Below, piece after piece: positions 62,634 through 64,000 of a DNA stretch of 64,000 nt; the stretch's first letter is position 1, and the number at the start of each line of letters is the position of its first letter. Origin of the DNA: Arthrobacter sp. YD4. GTDB taxonomy: Bacteria > Actinomycetota > Actinomycetes > Actinomycetales > Micrococcaceae. The stretch lies in contig NZ_JAUHHD010000001.1 in the NCBI RefSeq assembly GCF_030410515.1, positions 310,001 through 374,000 of the forward strand, read 5' to 3'. The notes beneath the pieces were generated by a model. It searched no databases. It had not been told where the DNA came from and saw only the letters and a list, made by a program, of their open reading frames with translations. Both the position numbers and the translations under genes were made by a program.

Positions 62634-62935
62634 CCCCGGCGGCGTAGCGGAGAGACTCTCCGACATAAACCGCAAATCACAATAAGCGGAAAACAGAAAG
62701 GCCCCGGACCATCAGGTCCGGGGCCTTCCTATGCGCCGTACGGCGCTTTGTGGAGGACATACGGGTCGAACGTATCGAGGCCACCCCACTGGTGGATCCC
62801 CCTCACATTCCGGAACAGCGATCTGATCAATCGATCCCTGTGCCGGATGAGTTACCGACTATACGCATCCGCCGGCGATGCATCAAATCCGACGGATACC
62901 CCCTCCCCGGGCCCGGGGACGTATAGCCTTGCACC
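62634..62935. other. glnR-mshD intergenic region
   Basis: About 300 bp. After the glnR terminator it contains a perfect 14-bp palindrome GCGCCGTACGGCGC (62733-62746). On the minus strand it also holds an ATACG-TTCGACC-CGTAT hairpin (62759-62775) that mimics a tRNA T arm. A small open frame (62748-62939, plus) exists but has no support. Confidence 0.5.
62698..62727 (+). terminator. Intrinsic terminator after glnR
   Basis: A perfect 13-bp stem (AAGGCCCCGGACC arms 62698-62710 and 62715-62727) with an ATCA loop, followed by CCTATG; the T residues at its end are short. Confidence 0.8.
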
Positions 62936-63952
62936 ATGAGTCCCGCGCACCCGGAAAACTGGCCCGTACTCACCCTGCAGGGAGCTGTCGATGAGCAGCT
63001 GCTGCGCGATGTCAGGACGCTGGTGGCCGCCGCGGAGGAATCCGACGGCAACCCGCCCCTGTCCGAGCAGACGCTGGTCACCCTGCGCGCCGCGGACGCC
63101 GGGCCGCATTCGGTGATGACCCTGGCGCTCTACTCCCCCGACTATTCCGGCAAGGCGACGGACGCCGACGCCGCCCCCCAGACTGCCGCCACTCCCGCCG
63201 GTCCGCACGGCAACGACCTGGCCGGCGTCGCCGTCGTGATCGGGGAACCGGACGGCGGCGCGGTGCTGGAGGTGGCGGTGCACCCCAGCTACCGCAACCA
63301 GGGCGTCGCGGACCGTCTGGTCAGTGAACTGCAGCGCGTCCGCGGCTTCGACGGCCTGAAGGCGTGGTCGCACGGCAACCACGAGGCGGCGGCGGACCTT
63401 GCCGCCCGGTACGGGTACGTCCCGGTCCGGGAGCTGTGGAAGATGCGGCTGGCCACGGCAGCCTCGGATTTGCCCGATGTGCCGCTGCCGGAGGGCGTGA
63501 CCCTGCGCGGCTTCGAGCCGGGACGGGACGAGGAGGCCTGGCTGGCGGTGAACCGTGCCGCGTTCGCCCACCACCCCGAACAGGGCGCCATGACCCGGGC
63601 CGACCTGGACGCCCGGATGGCCGAGGACTGGTTCAGCCCCGAGGGATTCCTGCTCGCCGAGGACGCCTCCGGGCGGCTGTTGGGCTTCCATTGGACCAAG
63701 ATCCATCCCCGGCACGGCGACCACCCCGCGATCGGCGAGGTCTACGTCGTCGGCGTCGCCCCGGAGGCCCAGGGCACCGGACTGGGCAAGGCCCTCACCG
63801 TCGCCGGGATCCGGCACCTCCAGCGTCAGGGCCTGCACGCGGTGATGCTGTACGTCGACGGCGACAACATCCCCGCCGTCGCGCTCTACCGCCGGCTCGG
63901 CTTCACCCGCTGGGACATGGACGTCATGTACGCCCCGCGGACCGCCGGCTAA
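62936..63952 (+). CDS. mshD: Mycothiol synthase
   Basis: Acetylates the cysteinyl amine of Cys-GlcN-Ins, the last step of mycothiol synthesis. The 338-residue protein has two GNAT domains: N-terminal loop VHPSYRNQGVADRLVSEL and C-terminal VAPEAQGTGLGKALTVAGI, with the MshD-like segments KMRLATAA, FHWTKIHPRHGD and YVDGDNIPAVALYRRLGF. Mycothiol is made only by actinobacteria, which supports the taxonomic assignment. Confidence 0.93.
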   Translation: MSPAHPENWPVLTLQGAVDEQLLRDVRTLVAAAEESDGNPPLSEQTLVTLRAADAGPHSVMTLALYSPDYSGKATDADAAPQTAATPAGPHGNDLAGVAVVIGEPDGGAVLEVAVHPSYRNQGVADRLVSELQRVRGFDGLKAWSHGNHEAAADLAARYGYVPVRELWKMRLATAASDLPDVPLPEGVTLRGFEPGRDEEAWLAVNRAAFAHHPEQGAMTRADLDARMAEDWFSPEGFLLAEDASGRLLGFHWTKIHPRHGDHPAIGEVYVVGVAPEAQGTGLGKALTVAGIRHLQRQGLHAVMLYVDGDNIPAVALYRRLGFTRWDMDVMYAPRTAG

Positions 63953-64000
63953 GCCGCACCACGGCCGCCGGACCAGGCGTCAAACGGGCTCACCGGGGTG

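Noticed and set aside
62745-62830. tRNA gene on the minus strand after glnR
   Set aside because: A perfect T-arm-like hairpin exists, but there is no matching 5' acceptor strand (GGAGGAC), D arm or anticodon arm at the right distance.
62748-62939. 63-codon gene between glnR and mshD
   Set aside because: No ribosome-binding site, no recognisable family, and it runs over the mshD start.

Overview
The window is a high-GC actinobacterial chromosome segment, most likely Arthrobacter sensu lato (family Micrococcaceae). Evidence: the tRNA-Trp-secE-nusG-rplK-rplA order, a mycothiol synthase, a GlnR-type orphan regulator, many GTG/TTG starts and strongly GC-biased third codon positions. It is almost entirely core genome. 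I see no prophage, IS element, CRISPR array, toxin-antitoxin pair or rRNA, and no broken gene; only the gene at the left edge is cut by the window.

Layout. 1-505: 3' end of a histidine kinase. 550-4707 (minus): alpha operon infA-rpmJ-rpsM-rpsK-rpoA-rplQ-truA, without rpsD. 4889-9469: a P1-family peptidase (minus) and a three-gene sugar or glycerol-phosphate type ABC importer (plus) with no ATPase gene, lying between infA and map. 9595-12414 (minus): secY-adk-map. 12605-16744 (minus): spc operon rplN-rplX-rplE-rpsH-rplF-rplR-rpsE-rpmD-rplO, without rpsN. 17313-22665 (minus): S10 operon rpsJ to rpsQ. 23061-24494 (plus): a GH1 beta-glucosidase. 24603-29064 (minus): str operon rpsL-rpsG-fusA-tuf. 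29531-37048 (minus): rpoB-rpoC. 37479-41188: thiolase and YbaK-type deacylase (plus) and a Tat-exported 5'-nucleotidase (minus). 41391-48032 (minus): rplL/rplJ, two double-GNAT acetyltransferases, rplA/rplK, nusG, secE and tRNA-Trp. 48246-49463: PLP aminotransferase. 49631-54042: a PspC-centred envelope-stress island with a PspC-fused sensor kinase and LuxR regulator (minus), facing a PspC/beta-solenoid membrane protein, a small membrane protein and a second PspC (plus). 54212-63952: pfkA, a GNAT, an MFS exporter, an ankyrin protein, a YgfZ-type protein, a flavodoxin-fold protein, a nitrobindin-like protein, two membrane proteins, glnR and mshD.

How it works together. The minus-strand block supplies most of the ribosome, the core of RNA polymerase, elongation factors, SecY/SecE, NusG, adenylate kinase, MetAP and TruA. 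Metabolic genes interrupt it at four points (P1 peptidase plus ABC importer, GH1, thiolase/nucleotidase, GNAT pair). Clear hairpin terminators separate most transcription units.

Most notable non-gene structure: a 13-bp core (GTGAGGGAGCGTC) repeated at an exact 32-bp period and inverted about a centre, in two far-apart intergenic regions (about 17039-17217 and 49466-49632). Other points for follow-up are the PspC island with its repeat-containing divergent promoter, an attenuator-like terminator before rplJ, a structured leader before glnR, and an 11-bp element shared by the rpoB and rpoA upstream regions. I found no clear new defence or biosynthetic system.
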